The position numbers and the translations under genes were made by a program. DNA of 64,000 bases, taken from positions 310,001 through 374,000 of the forward strand of contig NZ_CP009434.1 of NCBI RefSeq assembly GCF_000960995.1, written 5' to 3'. Within the stretch, counting starts at the first letter, position 1. Each line of letters begins with the position of its first letter. Source of the stretch: Burkholderia glumae LMG 2196 = ATCC 33617 (lineage in GTDB: Bacteria > Pseudomonadota > Gammaproteobacteria > Burkholderiales > Burkholderiaceae). Shown piece by piece: positions 27,876-36,664 of the stretch. The notes under the pieces were generated by a model that worked only from the letters and a program-made list of their open reading frames with translations, was not told the DNA's origin and did not search any database.

Positions 27876-29366
27876 TCACGGCAGGTGAACGGTGGGCACG
27901 GCCGACAGGCCGAGGCCGAGCGGCGGGTTGGTCGGCAGCGGGCCGTCGAGCACGATCTTCACCGGCACGCGCTGCACGATCTTCACGAAGTTGCCGGTGG
28001 CGTTCTCGGCCGGGAACGCCGAGAAGCGCGAGCCGCTGCCGAGCTGGACGCTGTCGACGTGGCCGTGCAGCGCGAGCTCGGGATAGGCGTCCACCGACAC
28101 GTCCACGCGGTCGCCGATACGCATGCGCTCGAGCTGCGACTCCTTGAAGTTCGCGGTGATCCAGATGCGCGGCGTGACGATCGAGAACAGCGAGCTGCCG
28201 GTTTGCAGGAACGAGCCGAGCTGCACGTTGCGGCGCGTGACCCAGCCGTCGGACGGCGCGCGGATCGCGCAGTACGACAGGTTCAGCGCGGCCGTCTCGC
28301 GCTGCGCGCGCGCGGCCAGCACCTGCTGGCGGCGCTCCTCGAGGGTGCTCTCCACGGTGCGGATCTGCTGCGGCACGAGCGCGGCCGTGCGGGCCTGGGC
28401 GCGCGCCATCGCCACGTTCGCGTCGGCGCTGGCGCGCTGCGCGTCGGCCGCGTCGATCGCCTGCTTCGAGGTGGCCCGCGCATCCACCGCGTGCTGCCGC
28501 TGCTGCGCGGCGAGCGCCTGCTGGTAGGCGGCCTCGGCCGATTCGATCTGGGCGCGGGCCTGCGCGTACTGGGCCGGATACTGCACGCGCGCGATGTCGA
28601 GCTGCACGCGCGCCGCGTCGAGCTGCGCCTGCGCGAGGCCGAGCTGCGCGTCGGCCGCGTCGAGCTGGGCCTGGTAGTCGCGCGGATCGATCTGCACCAG
28701 CAGGTCGCCGCGGTGGACGTAGGTGTTGTCGTCGACGTTCAGGCGCGTCACGTAGCCCGAGACATGCGGCGCGATCGCGATCGCGTTGCCGTCGGTGTAG
28801 GCGTCGTCGGTGCTGACCTGGTTGCGCGTGAGCAGCCACCAGACCAGCGCCACGATCAGCAGCAGCACCGCCACGATGGCGAGGATGATCAGCGTCTTGC
28901 GGTTCGAGCCCTTGCGCTTGCGGTCGTCGGGCTTGCCGTCGCGATCGGCGTCACCGCCATCTCCGTCATCGCCATCCCCGCCGCCGCGCCTGCCGTCGCG
29001 GCCGTCACCGCCGTCCCCGCCTTCGCGAGAACGATCGCGGCGCCCGCCGCCATCGTTCGAATCCGCTGCGCGCCGGCCCGGGTGCCGCGAGCCCTGCTGC
29101 GGGTCCTGCTGCGGGTCCTGCTGCGGGTCCTGCTGCGGGTCCTGCTGCGGGTCCTGCTGCGGGTCCGTCGCGCCGCTCGCGCGCGTCGCGGCGTCGCCGG
29201 ACGGGTCGTCCGACGGGCGCGGCGGCGGATCGTCGTCCGCGGCACGCGCGCGCCGCGGCACGAACCTGCCGTGCAGCGCGTCGGCCAGGCGCCGCGGCAC
29301 GCGGCGGATCGGCGCGCGCCGGCCTCGCACGGCGGACGGCAACGGGAACTCGGTGACATCGGACAT
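27876..29366 (-). CDS. emrA: EmrA-like membrane-fusion protein with long repetitive cytoplasmic extension
   Basis: A 496-residue HlyD-family adaptor. A single membrane segment lies at about residues 158-179, followed by NQVSTDDAYTDGNAIAIAPH, the standard EmrA lipoyl-domain start, a long coiled-coil hairpin and the returning barrel. Normal EmrA proteins have only 20-30 residues before the membrane; here there are about 157, containing six tandem DPQQ units (68-91) and an Asp/Gly/Arg-rich tract. The repeat is encoded by a 12-bp VNTR. ATG 29366 is preferred (GGAG 9 bases upstream) over the first ATG at 29405. First gene of the efflux operon. Confidence 0.92.
   Translation of the reverse strand: MSDVTEFPLPSAVRGRRAPIRRVPRRLADALHGRFVPRRARAADDDPPPRPSDDPSGDAATRASGATDPQQDPQQDPQQDPQQDPQQDPQQGSRHPGRRAADSNDGGGRRDRSREGGDGGDGRDGRRGGGDGDDGDGGDADRDGKPDDRKRKGSNRKTLIILAIVAVLLLIVALVWWLLTRNQVSTDDAYTDGNAIAIAPHVSGYVTRLNVDDNTYVHRGDLLVQIDPRDYQAQLDAADAQLGLAQAQLDAARVQLDIARVQYPAQYAQARAQIESAEAAYQQALAAQQRQHAVDARATSKQAIDAADAQRASADANVAMARAQARTAALVPQQIRTVESTLEERRQQVLAARAQRETAALNLSYCAIRAPSDGWVTRRNVQLGSFLQTGSSLFSIVTPRIWITANFKESQLERMRIGDRVDVSVDAYPELALHGHVDSVQLGSGSRFSAFPAENATGNFVKIVQRVPVKIVLDGPLPTNPPLGLGLSAVPTVHLP
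29093..29166. repeat. 12-bp VNTR within emrA
   Basis: GGGTCCTGCTGC is repeated five times perfectly (29101-29160), preceded by a partial copy and followed by GGGTCC. It encodes the DPQQ repeats on the minus strand. As a 12-bp unit it can expand or contract without breaking the frame. Confidence 0.95.
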
Positions 29367-29797
29367 CGCGTGGGCTCCAGTCTGGATCGCATCTCGCACG
29401 GTCATGTGCGAATTCGCATCGGGGGCAGCGGAGCAAGGATCGAGCCTGCCTGCGCGCCGCGCGCCGGGCCCGCGCGCGCCGGGCCCGCGCGCGGCGGGGC
29501 CGCGGCGGCGAGATGACAGTTCGCTTGCGGCGGCGCATCAATGCGACGCGACGTTTTTACAAGCACCGATGTCAACCGGCACACCCCAGGCCGTGCCGCG
29601 CGGCAAGCGGCGCGCGGCGACGCCGCAGCGGGCAGGCAGGCGCGCCGGCGCGCCGGGCGGCACGCGCCTTGCGCGCGGCCACGGCTTGCGGCAGGCGCCC
29701 CCCGGCGCGCGAACCGGCGGCCCGCGCGGCCTCCAGGGCGCACCGCGTAGCACGGGCGGTCGCGCACGGCGGCCCACCGACATCAAGGAGCAACGGC
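29367..29797. other. divergent promoter region, efflux operon / ThDP enzyme
   Basis: About 430 bp without a supportable gene. It contains two tandem copies of GCCGGGCCCGCGCGC (29463-29492) and otherwise GC-rich sequence. Promoters for emrA (leftwards) and the ThDP enzyme (rightwards) must lie here. No local regulator gene accompanies the pump. Confidence 0.5.
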
Positions 29798-31606
29798 ATG
29801 ACGACAGTTTCGGATTTCATCGTCGAACGACTCGCCGAATGGGGCGTCGACCGCATCTACGGCTACCCCGGCGACGGCATCAACGGCATGTTCGGCGCGC
29901 TCAACCGCGCGCACGGAAAGATCACCTTCATCCAGGCACGCCACGAGGAAATGGCGGCGTTCATGGCCAGCGCGCATGCCAAGTTCACCGGCAAGCTCGG
30001 CGTGTGCATCGCCACCTCCGGCCCCGGCGCCTCGCACCTGATCACCGGCCTCTACGACGCGCGGCTCGACCACATGCCGGTGCTCGCGATCGTCGGCCAG
30101 CAGGCACGCGCCGCGCTCGGCGGCCACTACCAGCAGGAGCTGGACCTGCCGGCGCTGTTCAAGGACGTGGCCGGCGCCTTCGTGCAGCAGGCGAGCGTGC
30201 CGGGGCAGGTCCGCCATCTGGTCGATCGGGCCGTGCGCACCGCGCTCGGCGCGCGCACCGTCACCGCGCTGATCCTGCCCAACGACCTGCAGGAGCTCGA
30301 CTACGCGCCGCCCGCGCGCGCCCACGGCACCGTGCATTCGGGCGTCGGCTACACGCGCCCGAAGGTGGTGCCGTATCCGGAGGATCTGAAGCGCGCGGCC
30401 GAGGTGCTCAATGCCGGCTCGAAGGTCGCGATGCTGGTGGGCGCCGGCGCGCTGGGCGCCACCGACCAGGTGATCGCGGTGGCCGACCGGCTCGGCGCGG
30501 GCGCGGCCAAGGCGCTGCTCGGCAAGGCCGCGCTGCCCGACGATCTGCCCTGGGTGACCGGCGCGATCGGCCTGCTCGGCACCCGGCCGAGCTACGAGCT
30601 GATGAACGAGTGTGACACGCTGCTGGTGGTGGGCTCCGGCTTCCCCTATGCGGAGTTCCTACCGAAGGAGGGCCAGGCACGCGCGGTGCAGATCGACCTG
30701 AAGGCCGACATGCTGAGCCTGCGCTATCCGATGGAGGTCAACCTGGTCGGCGACAGCGCCGAGACGCTCACCCAGCTGCTGCCGCTGCTGGCCGATCGCA
30801 CCGAGCACCGCTGGCGCGACCGGATCGCGCGCTGGAACGAGGCATGGCGTGACACGCTGGCCAGCCGCGCGGCCGCCGACGCGAGCCCCGGGCGCGGCCT
30901 CAACCCGCAGCGCGCGTTCACCGAACTCTCGCCGCGCCTGCCCGACGACGTGATCCTCACGAGCGACTCGGGCTCCTGCGCGAACTGGTATGCGCGCGAC
31001 CTGCAGATGCGGCGCGGCATGATGGCATCGCTGTCGGGCGGGCTCGCCTCGATGGGCGCCGCGGTGCCCTACGCGATCGCGGCGAAGTTCGCGTATCCGG
31101 GGCGGCCGGTGATCGCGATGGTCGGCGACGGCGCGATGCAGATGAACAACATGGCCGAGCTGATCACCGTCGCCAAATACTGGCGGCAGTGGCAGGACCC
31201 GCGCTGGATCTGCCTCGTGCTCAACAACGAGGACCTGAACCAGGTCACCTGGGAGCAGCGCGTGATGGAGGGCGACCCGAAGTTCGACGCCTCGCAGCAG
31301 GTGCCCGACGTGCCCTATCACCGCTTCGCCGAGCTGATCGGGCTCAAGGGCCTCTACGTCGATGATCCGGACCGGATCGGCGCGGCCTGGGACGACGCGC
31401 TCGCGGCCGGCAAGCCGGTGGTGCTCGAGGTCAAGACCGATCCCGAGGTGCCGCCCCTGCCGCCGCACGTCACGCTGCAGCAGGCCAGACAGTTCGCCGA
31501 GACGCTCATCAAGGGCGACCCGCGCGAGCGCGGCGTGATCGTCGAGACCGCGCGACAGGTGCTGTCGGCCGTGCTGCCCGCGGGCGACCGGCACGGCAAG
31601 TCCTGA
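29798..31606 (+). CDS. ThDP-dependent enzyme, pyruvate oxidase/acetolactate synthase-like
   Basis: A 602-residue three-domain ThDP protein. The N-terminal Pyr domain has the catalytic Glu in ARHEEMAAFMASAHAK, the central domain resembles the FAD/nucleotide fold, and the C-terminal PP domain has VGDGAMQMNNMAELITVAKY with GDG-x(24-26)-NN (Mg2+/ThDP site; second half VLNNEDLNQVTWEQR). The overall pattern resembles PoxB-type pyruvate:quinone oxidoreductases and is common in Burkholderiales as a 'thiamine pyrophosphate-requiring enzyme'. Whether the product is acetate or acetolactate cannot be told. AAGGAG lies 7 bases before ATG 29798. It stands alone as a transcription unit. Confidence 0.85.
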   Translation: MTTVSDFIVERLAEWGVDRIYGYPGDGINGMFGALNRAHGKITFIQARHEEMAAFMASAHAKFTGKLGVCIATSGPGASHLITGLYDARLDHMPVLAIVGQQARAALGGHYQQELDLPALFKDVAGAFVQQASVPGQVRHLVDRAVRTALGARTVTALILPNDLQELDYAPPARAHGTVHSGVGYTRPKVVPYPEDLKRAAEVLNAGSKVAMLVGAGALGATDQVIAVADRLGAGAAKALLGKAALPDDLPWVTGAIGLLGTRPSYELMNECDTLLVVGSGFPYAEFLPKEGQARAVQIDLKADMLSLRYPMEVNLVGDSAETLTQLLPLLADRTEHRWRDRIARWNEAWRDTLASRAAADASPGRGLNPQRAFTELSPRLPDDVILTSDSGSCANWYARDLQMRRGMMASLSGGLASMGAAVPYAIAAKFAYPGRPVIAMVGDGAMQMNNMAELITVAKYWRQWQDPRWICLVLNNEDLNQVTWEQRVMEGDPKFDASQQVPDVPYHRFAELIGLKGLYVDDPDRIGAAWDDALAAGKPVVLEVKTDPEVPPLPPHVTLQQARQFAETLIKGDPRERGVIVETARQVLSAVLPAGDRHGKS

Positions 31607-31780
31607 AGCCGCGGCGGCGCGGCACGCCCGGCCGGGCGCGAGCCGGCCGAGGGCCCGCGTCCGCCGCGTCCGCCTCGTCCGTCCTGCCCGCCTGCCCTGT
31701 TGCCATGCGGGCCATTGGAGAGCGGCCGGTCCCGTCATCGGCCCTCCCCTCCTTACCCCCTCATCCCGGAGGCTCCCACC

Positions 31781-32161
31781 ATGAGCGCATCCCCTTCCCC
31801 CCGCCCGGCCTCGCACGCGAAGCCGGGCTCGCGCGGCAAGCATTCGACACGGCGCCCCGGCCGGCGCCGCGCCAGCACCACCGGCTCGGGCAAGCGCTGG
31901 TCCGGCGAGGTCACGCGCCGCAGCGACGCACTCGACGTCGAGCCCGACATCTTCAAGTCCGACGACCCCGCGACGATCGCCGCCTCGCTGAAACGCTCGG
32001 CCGAGCACAGCCGGCGGCGCAAGGCATCGCCCTACCAGTCGGCCATGTCGATGCTGAACTTCTACGTCAACCGCGCCGGCCGCAAGCTGCCGAAAACGCG
32101 GCGGGCAACGCTGGAGCGCGCCAAGCGCAAGCTGCGCGAGGCGTTCGGCCGAAAGCCCTGA
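31781..32161 (+). CDS. DUF3175 domain protein
   Basis: A 126-residue basic protein. After a Ser/Pro/Arg-rich, probably disordered start of about 38 residues, the DUF3175 domain reads KRWSGEVTRRSDALDVEPDI, then IAASLKRSAEHSRRRKASPY and SAMSMLNFYVNRAGRKLP. The family is small, basic and of unknown function, seen in proteobacteria with many such stress-type proteins. CCGGAGG lies 9 bases before ATG 31781. It is followed after 26 bp by the PIP box of the next gene, which has its own promoter. Confidence 0.85.
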   Translation: MSASPSPRPASHAKPGSRGKHSTRRPGRRRASTTGSGKRWSGEVTRRSDALDVEPDIFKSDDPATIAASLKRSAEHSRRRKASPYQSAMSMLNFYVNRAGRKLPKTRRATLERAKRKLREAFGRKP

Positions 32162-32187
32162 GGCCGGCCCGCGGCCACGCGCCAAAC

Positions 32188-32250
32188 TTCGCATGGCGCG
32201 CGCGGGATTCGCCTCGTGCGCGACGCCAGCGGCGCGCTGCGTTATACCTT
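32188..32250 (+). promoter_or_regulatory. hrpII/PIP box promoter
   Basis: TTCGC (32188-32192), 15 bases, TTCGC (32208-32212), 32 bases, then TACCTT (32245-32250). This satisfies the plant-inducible promoter pattern TTCGB-N15-TTCGB-N30-32-YANNNT and also the Ralstonia/Burkholderia hrpII box TTCG-N16-TTCG, sites bound by HrpX/HrpB-type activators of type III secretion genes. It is 115 bp upstream of the start at 32365. Confidence 0.7.
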
Positions 32251-32364
32251 TGGGCCGACACACCATGTCCGGCCGGCGCGACGGCAGGTGCCGGCAGCGC
32301 GCCGCACCACGATGAGCGCGCACGCCGAAACCCCACCGGCCGCGCCACCCAACGGAACGACTCG

Positions 32365-33921
32365 ATGCCTCCGCCGCCGATTCGCCGCGCCTCCACCGGC
32401 GGCATGCCCGCCACACCCTCCGGCCCGACCGCAGACGCGCCGGCGCGGCCGTCGTCCGGCGCGAGCCGCGCCAACGCGACGCCCGACGCGCTGCTGGGCG
32501 GCCTGCGCCGGCGCGCGGCGCGGCGCGAGGGCCAGTCTTCCCGACGGCATGGCGAGGCGCAATCGGGCGCGACGATCCTGCATGTGCCGTCGCTGCCGGA
32601 CGCCTTCCACGCACTGCAGATGGAGGACGCGCCGCCCATCCTCGCCACGCCGTCCGGCGGCCCGGCGCCGCAAGACCTGTCCGCCTCCGGCGGCGGCACG
32701 CAAACGCCCGCGGCGCGCAGCCACGACCTCGCGCCGCCGCCGCCGCCGCCACCGCCGCACGCCGCGAGCCCGACGCTGATGGACGAGCCGGTGCCCGACG
32801 AGGCGCCGCCGCCCTACTCGCACGACCCGACCAGCTCGCCCGCGGCGTCGCACCCGGGCGGCGCCGCCGACCCGCCGCCGCCGTCTTACGAGCAAGCCAC
32901 CGCGCTCGCCGCCCGTACCGCCCGGCAGCCTCCCGCGACACCGGCCAGCCCCCCTGCCGACGACGCCCGCCCGACCGGCAAGGCGAGCGGGACGAACGCG
33001 CCCACCGAGCCCGCGCCGGCCGACGGCGCCACCGTGCCGCGGCGCGTCTCCACCGAGCAGCGGCAGACCACCGCTTGGATGAACCAGCTCCTGGAGGCGC
33101 ACGAGAGCGGCACGAACATCGGCCCGCAGCATCTGCACGACCTGATGCAGCTGCTGGGCGGCCGGCCGATGTCGGTAGGCAACGCCGCGCGCGGGCGGGT
33201 CGCGATTTCGCAATTGCCGCCCGAGGTCCGGGCCGATCTGCAAAAACGCGTCGGTCCGATGATGATCGCCACGCTCGAGCATTTGTCCAAGCACGGCAGC
33301 ATCTCGGGCCGCGACATGTACGACGCCGTGATGGCGGCCAACAACGTGCAGCCCGACGAGATGCGCGCCAGGGTCACCGGCGACCTGGGCCGGCTGCTGC
33401 ACCGCGTGCAGCCGCTCGAGACGCAGCAGGCCGCCTTCGAGCATCTCGACGCGCAGATCGCCGGCTACCCGCCCGAGCACCGCATGCCGGCGCTGGTCGG
33501 GCTGGCCGTGAACGCGCTCAAGGGCGACGCGCAAGACAGCCCGGCAGCGATGCGTGACGGGATGGGCAACCTGCACAAGATCCTCGATCAGATCGCTGCG
33601 ATCCCGGAATCGCAGCGCGATCCGACGCAGACCCACCTCGTGCTCAACGTCACGCTCGGCTGGACGCCGGTTCTGATGTCGAGGCCCGAATCCGGCAACT
33701 GGCGGCCCCTGATGGACCGGCTCCTGGCGGAAACCGCCGGGGCACCGCCGCAAGTGCAGGCGGGCCTCGCGCCGGTGTTCGACAAGGTGCTCGACTACAT
33801 GAAGCCGGGCGGCACGCTGATGGACGAGATGCACGTCACCACGCTGGCCGATTTCCAGCACCTGAGCGCACGCGCCCTGGACGCGCTGCGGCGCGCCTCG
33901 GAAGCGTCGGGCGACGAATGA
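32365..33921 (+). CDS. candidate type III effector with PPxY motifs
   Basis: A 518-residue protein of no family I recognise. The first 230 residues are disordered and Pro/Ala/Ser-rich, with a polyproline run at about 124-131 and two PPxY motifs: PPPY at 148-151 and PPSY at 172-175 (PPPPSYEQA). PPxY is the ligand of eukaryotic WW domains, notably of NEDD4-type ubiquitin ligases. Residues about 230-518 are helical and contain loosely repeated segments such as YPPEHRMPALVGLA and IPESQRDPTQTHLVL, reminiscent of helical-repeat effectors. No membrane segment or Sec signal is visible. A PIP box lies upstream, so secretion by an Hrp type III system is inferred; no secretion genes are in this window. 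Confidence 0.7.
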   Translation: MPPPPIRRASTGGMPATPSGPTADAPARPSSGASRANATPDALLGGLRRRAARREGQSSRRHGEAQSGATILHVPSLPDAFHALQMEDAPPILATPSGGPAPQDLSASGGGTQTPAARSHDLAPPPPPPPPHAASPTLMDEPVPDEAPPPYSHDPTSSPAASHPGGAADPPPPSYEQATALAARTARQPPATPASPPADDARPTGKASGTNAPTEPAPADGATVPRRVSTEQRQTTAWMNQLLEAHESGTNIGPQHLHDLMQLLGGRPMSVGNAARGRVAISQLPPEVRADLQKRVGPMMIATLEHLSKHGSISGRDMYDAVMAANNVQPDEMRARVTGDLGRLLHRVQPLETQQAAFEHLDAQIAGYPPEHRMPALVGLAVNALKGDAQDSPAAMRDGMGNLHKILDQIAAIPESQRDPTQTHLVLNVTLGWTPVLMSRPESGNWRPLMDRLLAETAGAPPQVQAGLAPVFDKVLDYMKPGGTLMDEMHVTTLADFQHLSARALDALRRASEASGDE

Positions 33922-34100
33922 GCCGGGTGGCGCCGCGCCGGCGGCGCGCGACGGCACCGGCCCGGCGCCCCCCGGCGGCCCCGCCGCCGCGCGATCGCTG
34001 CCCGCGGTGCCCGGGGCGGGCTGCGCGCCGCTTTTTTGGCGCGCGGCCCAGCCGGTAAAATCCTCCGCTTCCCCTTCGCCACCGCCCCGGCCTTCCCGCG

Positions 34101-35471
34101 ATGTCATCGATCCAGCCCGACCGCACCGCCCCCGCCGCCGTCCCCGATCTGGTCTACGGCCCCGACGACCGCCCCGCGCCCGCCATCGCGTTCGTCGCCG
34201 CGCTCCAGCACCTGCTCGCAATCCTGGTGCCGATCGTCACGCCGGGCCTGCTGATCTGCCAGGCGCTCGCCGTGCCGAGCCGCGACACCACGCTGATCGT
34301 GTCGATGTCGCTGGTGATCTCGGGCATCGCCACCTTCCTGCAGTGCCGCCGCTTCGGCCCGCTCGGCGCCGGCCTGCTGATCGTGCAGGGCACCAGCTTC
34401 AATTTCGTCGGCCCGCTGATCGCGGGCGGCAGCCTGATGGTCAAGCAGGGCACGCCGGTGGCCACCGTGATGGCGGCGATCTTCGGCACGGTGATCGCCG
34501 GCTCGTTCGTGGAGATGGCCGTGTCGCGCGTGCTGCCGTTCGTCAAGCGCCTCATCACGCCGCTCGTGACCGGCATCGTGGTGCTGCTGATCGGCCTCAC
34601 GCTGATCAAGGTCGGCCTCGTCAGCATGGGCGGCGGCTACGGCGCGATGGCCAACGGCAGTTTCGCGAGCGCGCAGAACCTGATGCTGTCCGGGCTCGTG
34701 CTCGGCACGATCGTCGTGCTGAACCGCGTGCCGGTGGTCTGGGTGCGCAGCACCGCGCTCGTGATCGCGCTCGCGCTCGGCTATCTGGCGGCCGGCGCGG
34801 CGGGCCGGCTCGACTTCACCGGCGCGCGCGAGGCGGCGCTGTTCCAGATCCCCACGCCGCTGCATTTCGGGCTCGGCTTCTCGTGGTCGCTGTTCGTGCC
34901 GATGCTGGTGATCTACCTCGTCACCTCGCTCGAGGCGATCGGCGACGTCACCGCCACCAGCAAGGTATCGCGCGAGCCGGTGGAAGGGCCGCTGTGGATG
35001 CGCCGCATCAAGGGCGGGGTGCTCGTCAACGGTGCCAACTCGCTGCTGGCCGGCGTGTTCAATACGTTTCCGAGTTCGGTGTTCGCGCAGAACAACGGCG
35101 TGATCCAGCTCACCGGCATCGCGAGCCGGCACGTCGGGCTCTGGATCGCCGGCATGCTGGTGGTGCTCGGGCTGTTTCCGGTCGTGGCCGGCGTGCTGCA
35201 GGCGGTGCCCGAGCCCGTGCTCGGCGGCGCCGCGATGGTGATGTTCGGCGCGGTGGCCGCCTCGGGCATCAACATCCTGGCCGGCGTGAAGCTCGACCGC
35301 CGCGCGCTGCTGATCGTGGCCGTGTCGCTGGCGCTCGGGCTCGGCGTCTCGCAGGTGCCGGAGATCCTCACCCACCTGCCGAGCGCGCTGAAGAACGTGC
35401 TGGCCTCGGGCGTCGCCACCGGCGGGGTCTGCGCGCTCGTGATGAACTGGTTCCTGCCCGAGCAGGACTAG
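34101..35471 (+). CDS. NCS2-family nucleobase permease (xanthine/uracil type)
   Basis: A 456-residue inner-membrane transporter with about 14 hydrophobic segments. FVAALQHLLAILVPIVTPGL is the NCS2 TM1 motif with the conserved QH, VQGTSFNFVGPLIAGG is the TM3 signature, and TSLEAIGDVTATSKVS carries the conserved Glu of TM8; QNNGVIQLTGIASR is the NCS2 family motif with the xanthine-type QNNGVI. The QNNGxI form points to xanthine/uric acid rather than uracil, but substrate cannot be settled by eye. No ribosome site is clear before ATG 34101. Proton-coupled purine uptake is expected. Confidence 0.88.
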   Translation: MSSIQPDRTAPAAVPDLVYGPDDRPAPAIAFVAALQHLLAILVPIVTPGLLICQALAVPSRDTTLIVSMSLVISGIATFLQCRRFGPLGAGLLIVQGTSFNFVGPLIAGGSLMVKQGTPVATVMAAIFGTVIAGSFVEMAVSRVLPFVKRLITPLVTGIVVLLIGLTLIKVGLVSMGGGYGAMANGSFASAQNLMLSGLVLGTIVVLNRVPVVWVRSTALVIALALGYLAAGAAGRLDFTGAREAALFQIPTPLHFGLGFSWSLFVPMLVIYLVTSLEAIGDVTATSKVSREPVEGPLWMRRIKGGVLVNGANSLLAGVFNTFPSSVFAQNNGVIQLTGIASRHVGLWIAGMLVVLGLFPVVAGVLQAVPEPVLGGAAMVMFGAVAASGINILAGVKLDRRALLIVAVSLALGLGVSQVPEILTHLPSALKNVLASGVATGGVCALVMNWFLPEQD

Positions 35472-35798
35472 GCAGCGCCCGCCCGCCTGTCAGGTCAGGC
35501 AAGGCGGCGCGCCGGCCCTGCTTCGCCCGCAGGCCGGCCAGGGCCGGGCCCGTCGAGGGCAGCAACGCGTTCGAGACCGGCGCGAAAGGGACATGGGCCA
35601 AGTCGCGCTTCCGCGTCTCGCGCCCCCACCCGGCCGGGCGTACCGGCGCCGCGCGCCTGATCCGGCTCGGCCCGCATGAGCCGCACGTCGACGCGACGGT
35701 CGTCACCGGCTTATCCCACCCCAAATTTCCTCCTTGACCATATATCTTTCGATATATATCTTTCGATACATCTTAAGACATATCCCAAGGAGAGCACG
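35472..35798. other. intergenic region ending in the padR promoter
   Basis: About 327 bp. The left part is GC-rich and holds no supportable gene. The last 65 bp are strikingly AT-rich and carry the padR promoter and operator repeats (35734-35780). Confidence 0.6.
35734..35780 (+). promoter_or_regulatory. padR promoter with overlapping AT-rich operator repeats
   Basis: A -35 TTGACC (35734-35739) is followed after 17 bp by TATCTT. ATATATCTTTCGATA occurs twice, at 35740 and 35754, with one shared base, and a related inverted arm (ACATCTTAAGACATAT) follows. The repeats cover the -10 region, so the downstream PadR protein probably represses its own operon here. Confidence 0.7.
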
Positions 35799-36620
35799 AT
35801 GCGTCGTTCCCATCATCAAGGCATCTTCGGCGCCGGCGGCACGCCCGGCCGCGAAGGCCGCCGCGAGCAGCACGGCGATGCCGGCCATCGCCAGCACCAC
35901 GATCACCACGGCCGCGGTCCAGGCCATCATCCGGACCATCACGGCCTGTTCCGCCTCTGGGGCATGGCCGGCGGCCGGCGCGGCGGCGGCCGCCACGGCC
36001 ACGGCTTCGGCGGCTTTCCCGAGGGCTTCGGCGGCCCCGGCGGCATGGGCGGCCCCGGCGGCTTCGACGATCCGCGCATGCCGCGCGGCCGCCAGTTCAC
36101 CTCCGACGATCTGCAGCTGATGCTGCTCTCGCTGCTCGCCGAGCAGCCGAGCCACGGCTACGAGCTGATCAAGGCGCTCGACACGCGCTCGCAGGGCTTC
36201 TACGTGCCGAGTCCGGGCATGGTGTATCCGGCGCTCACCTACCTGGAGGAACTCGCCTACGTGACGGTGGAGGCGGAGGGCAACCGCAAGCGCTACGCGC
36301 TCGCCGAGGCCGGCCGCGCGCATCTGGACGCGCAGCGCGAACGCGTCGAGCTGCTGTTCGCGAAGCTGGCGCATCTCGGCCGCAAGATGGAGTTCATGCG
36401 CCGCGCGATCGCCAGCCAGACGGGGCAGGCGGACCAGGGCGGCGGTGACGCCGCCGAGACCCCGGAAGGCGGCTGGCTGCCCGAGTTCGTCGAGGCGCGC
36501 ATGACGCTGCGGCAGGCGCTGTTCCGCAAGAGCGCGGCCGCGCCGGACGAACAGCGCCGCATCGCCGCCATCCTGCGCCGCGCGGCGGCCGAGATCGACG
36601 GCACCCCGCCGCAAGCCTGA
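35799..36620 (+). CDS. yqjI: PadR-family regulator with His-rich N-terminus (YqjI-like)
   Basis: A 273-residue protein. Residues 1-100 are a Gly/His-rich extension with 14 His in the first 75 residues (GHRQHHDHHGRGPGHHPDHH). The PadR winged helix covers about 105-180 (DLQLMLLSLLAEQPSHGYEL, then PSPGMVYPALTYLEE), followed by a C-terminal helical dimer domain. E. coli YqjI has the same layout: a His-rich N-terminus that binds nickel and iron and a PadR domain that represses yqjH. The next gene here, 44 bp downstream, is a YqjH-type protein, so the assignment is supported by both domain structure and context. CAAGGAGAG precedes ATG 35799. Confidence 0.87.
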   Translation: MRRSHHQGIFGAGGTPGREGRREQHGDAGHRQHHDHHGRGPGHHPDHHGLFRLWGMAGGRRGGGRHGHGFGGFPEGFGGPGGMGGPGGFDDPRMPRGRQFTSDDLQLMLLSLLAEQPSHGYELIKALDTRSQGFYVPSPGMVYPALTYLEELAYVTVEAEGNRKRYALAEAGRAHLDAQRERVELLFAKLAHLGRKMEFMRRAIASQTGQADQGGGDAAETPEGGWLPEFVEARMTLRQALFRKSAAAPDEQRRIAAILRRAAAEIDGTPPQA

Positions 36621-36664
36621 GCCGGCCCATCGCGCCGTCCCGCCTCCCCTCGGAGATCCGATCG

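Noticed and set aside
26195..28147. 650-residue open frame opposite the emrB/emrA genes
   Set aside because: It is antisense to two unmistakable transporter genes and is made mostly of Arg, His, Ala and Asp, as expected of a GC-skewed shadow frame.
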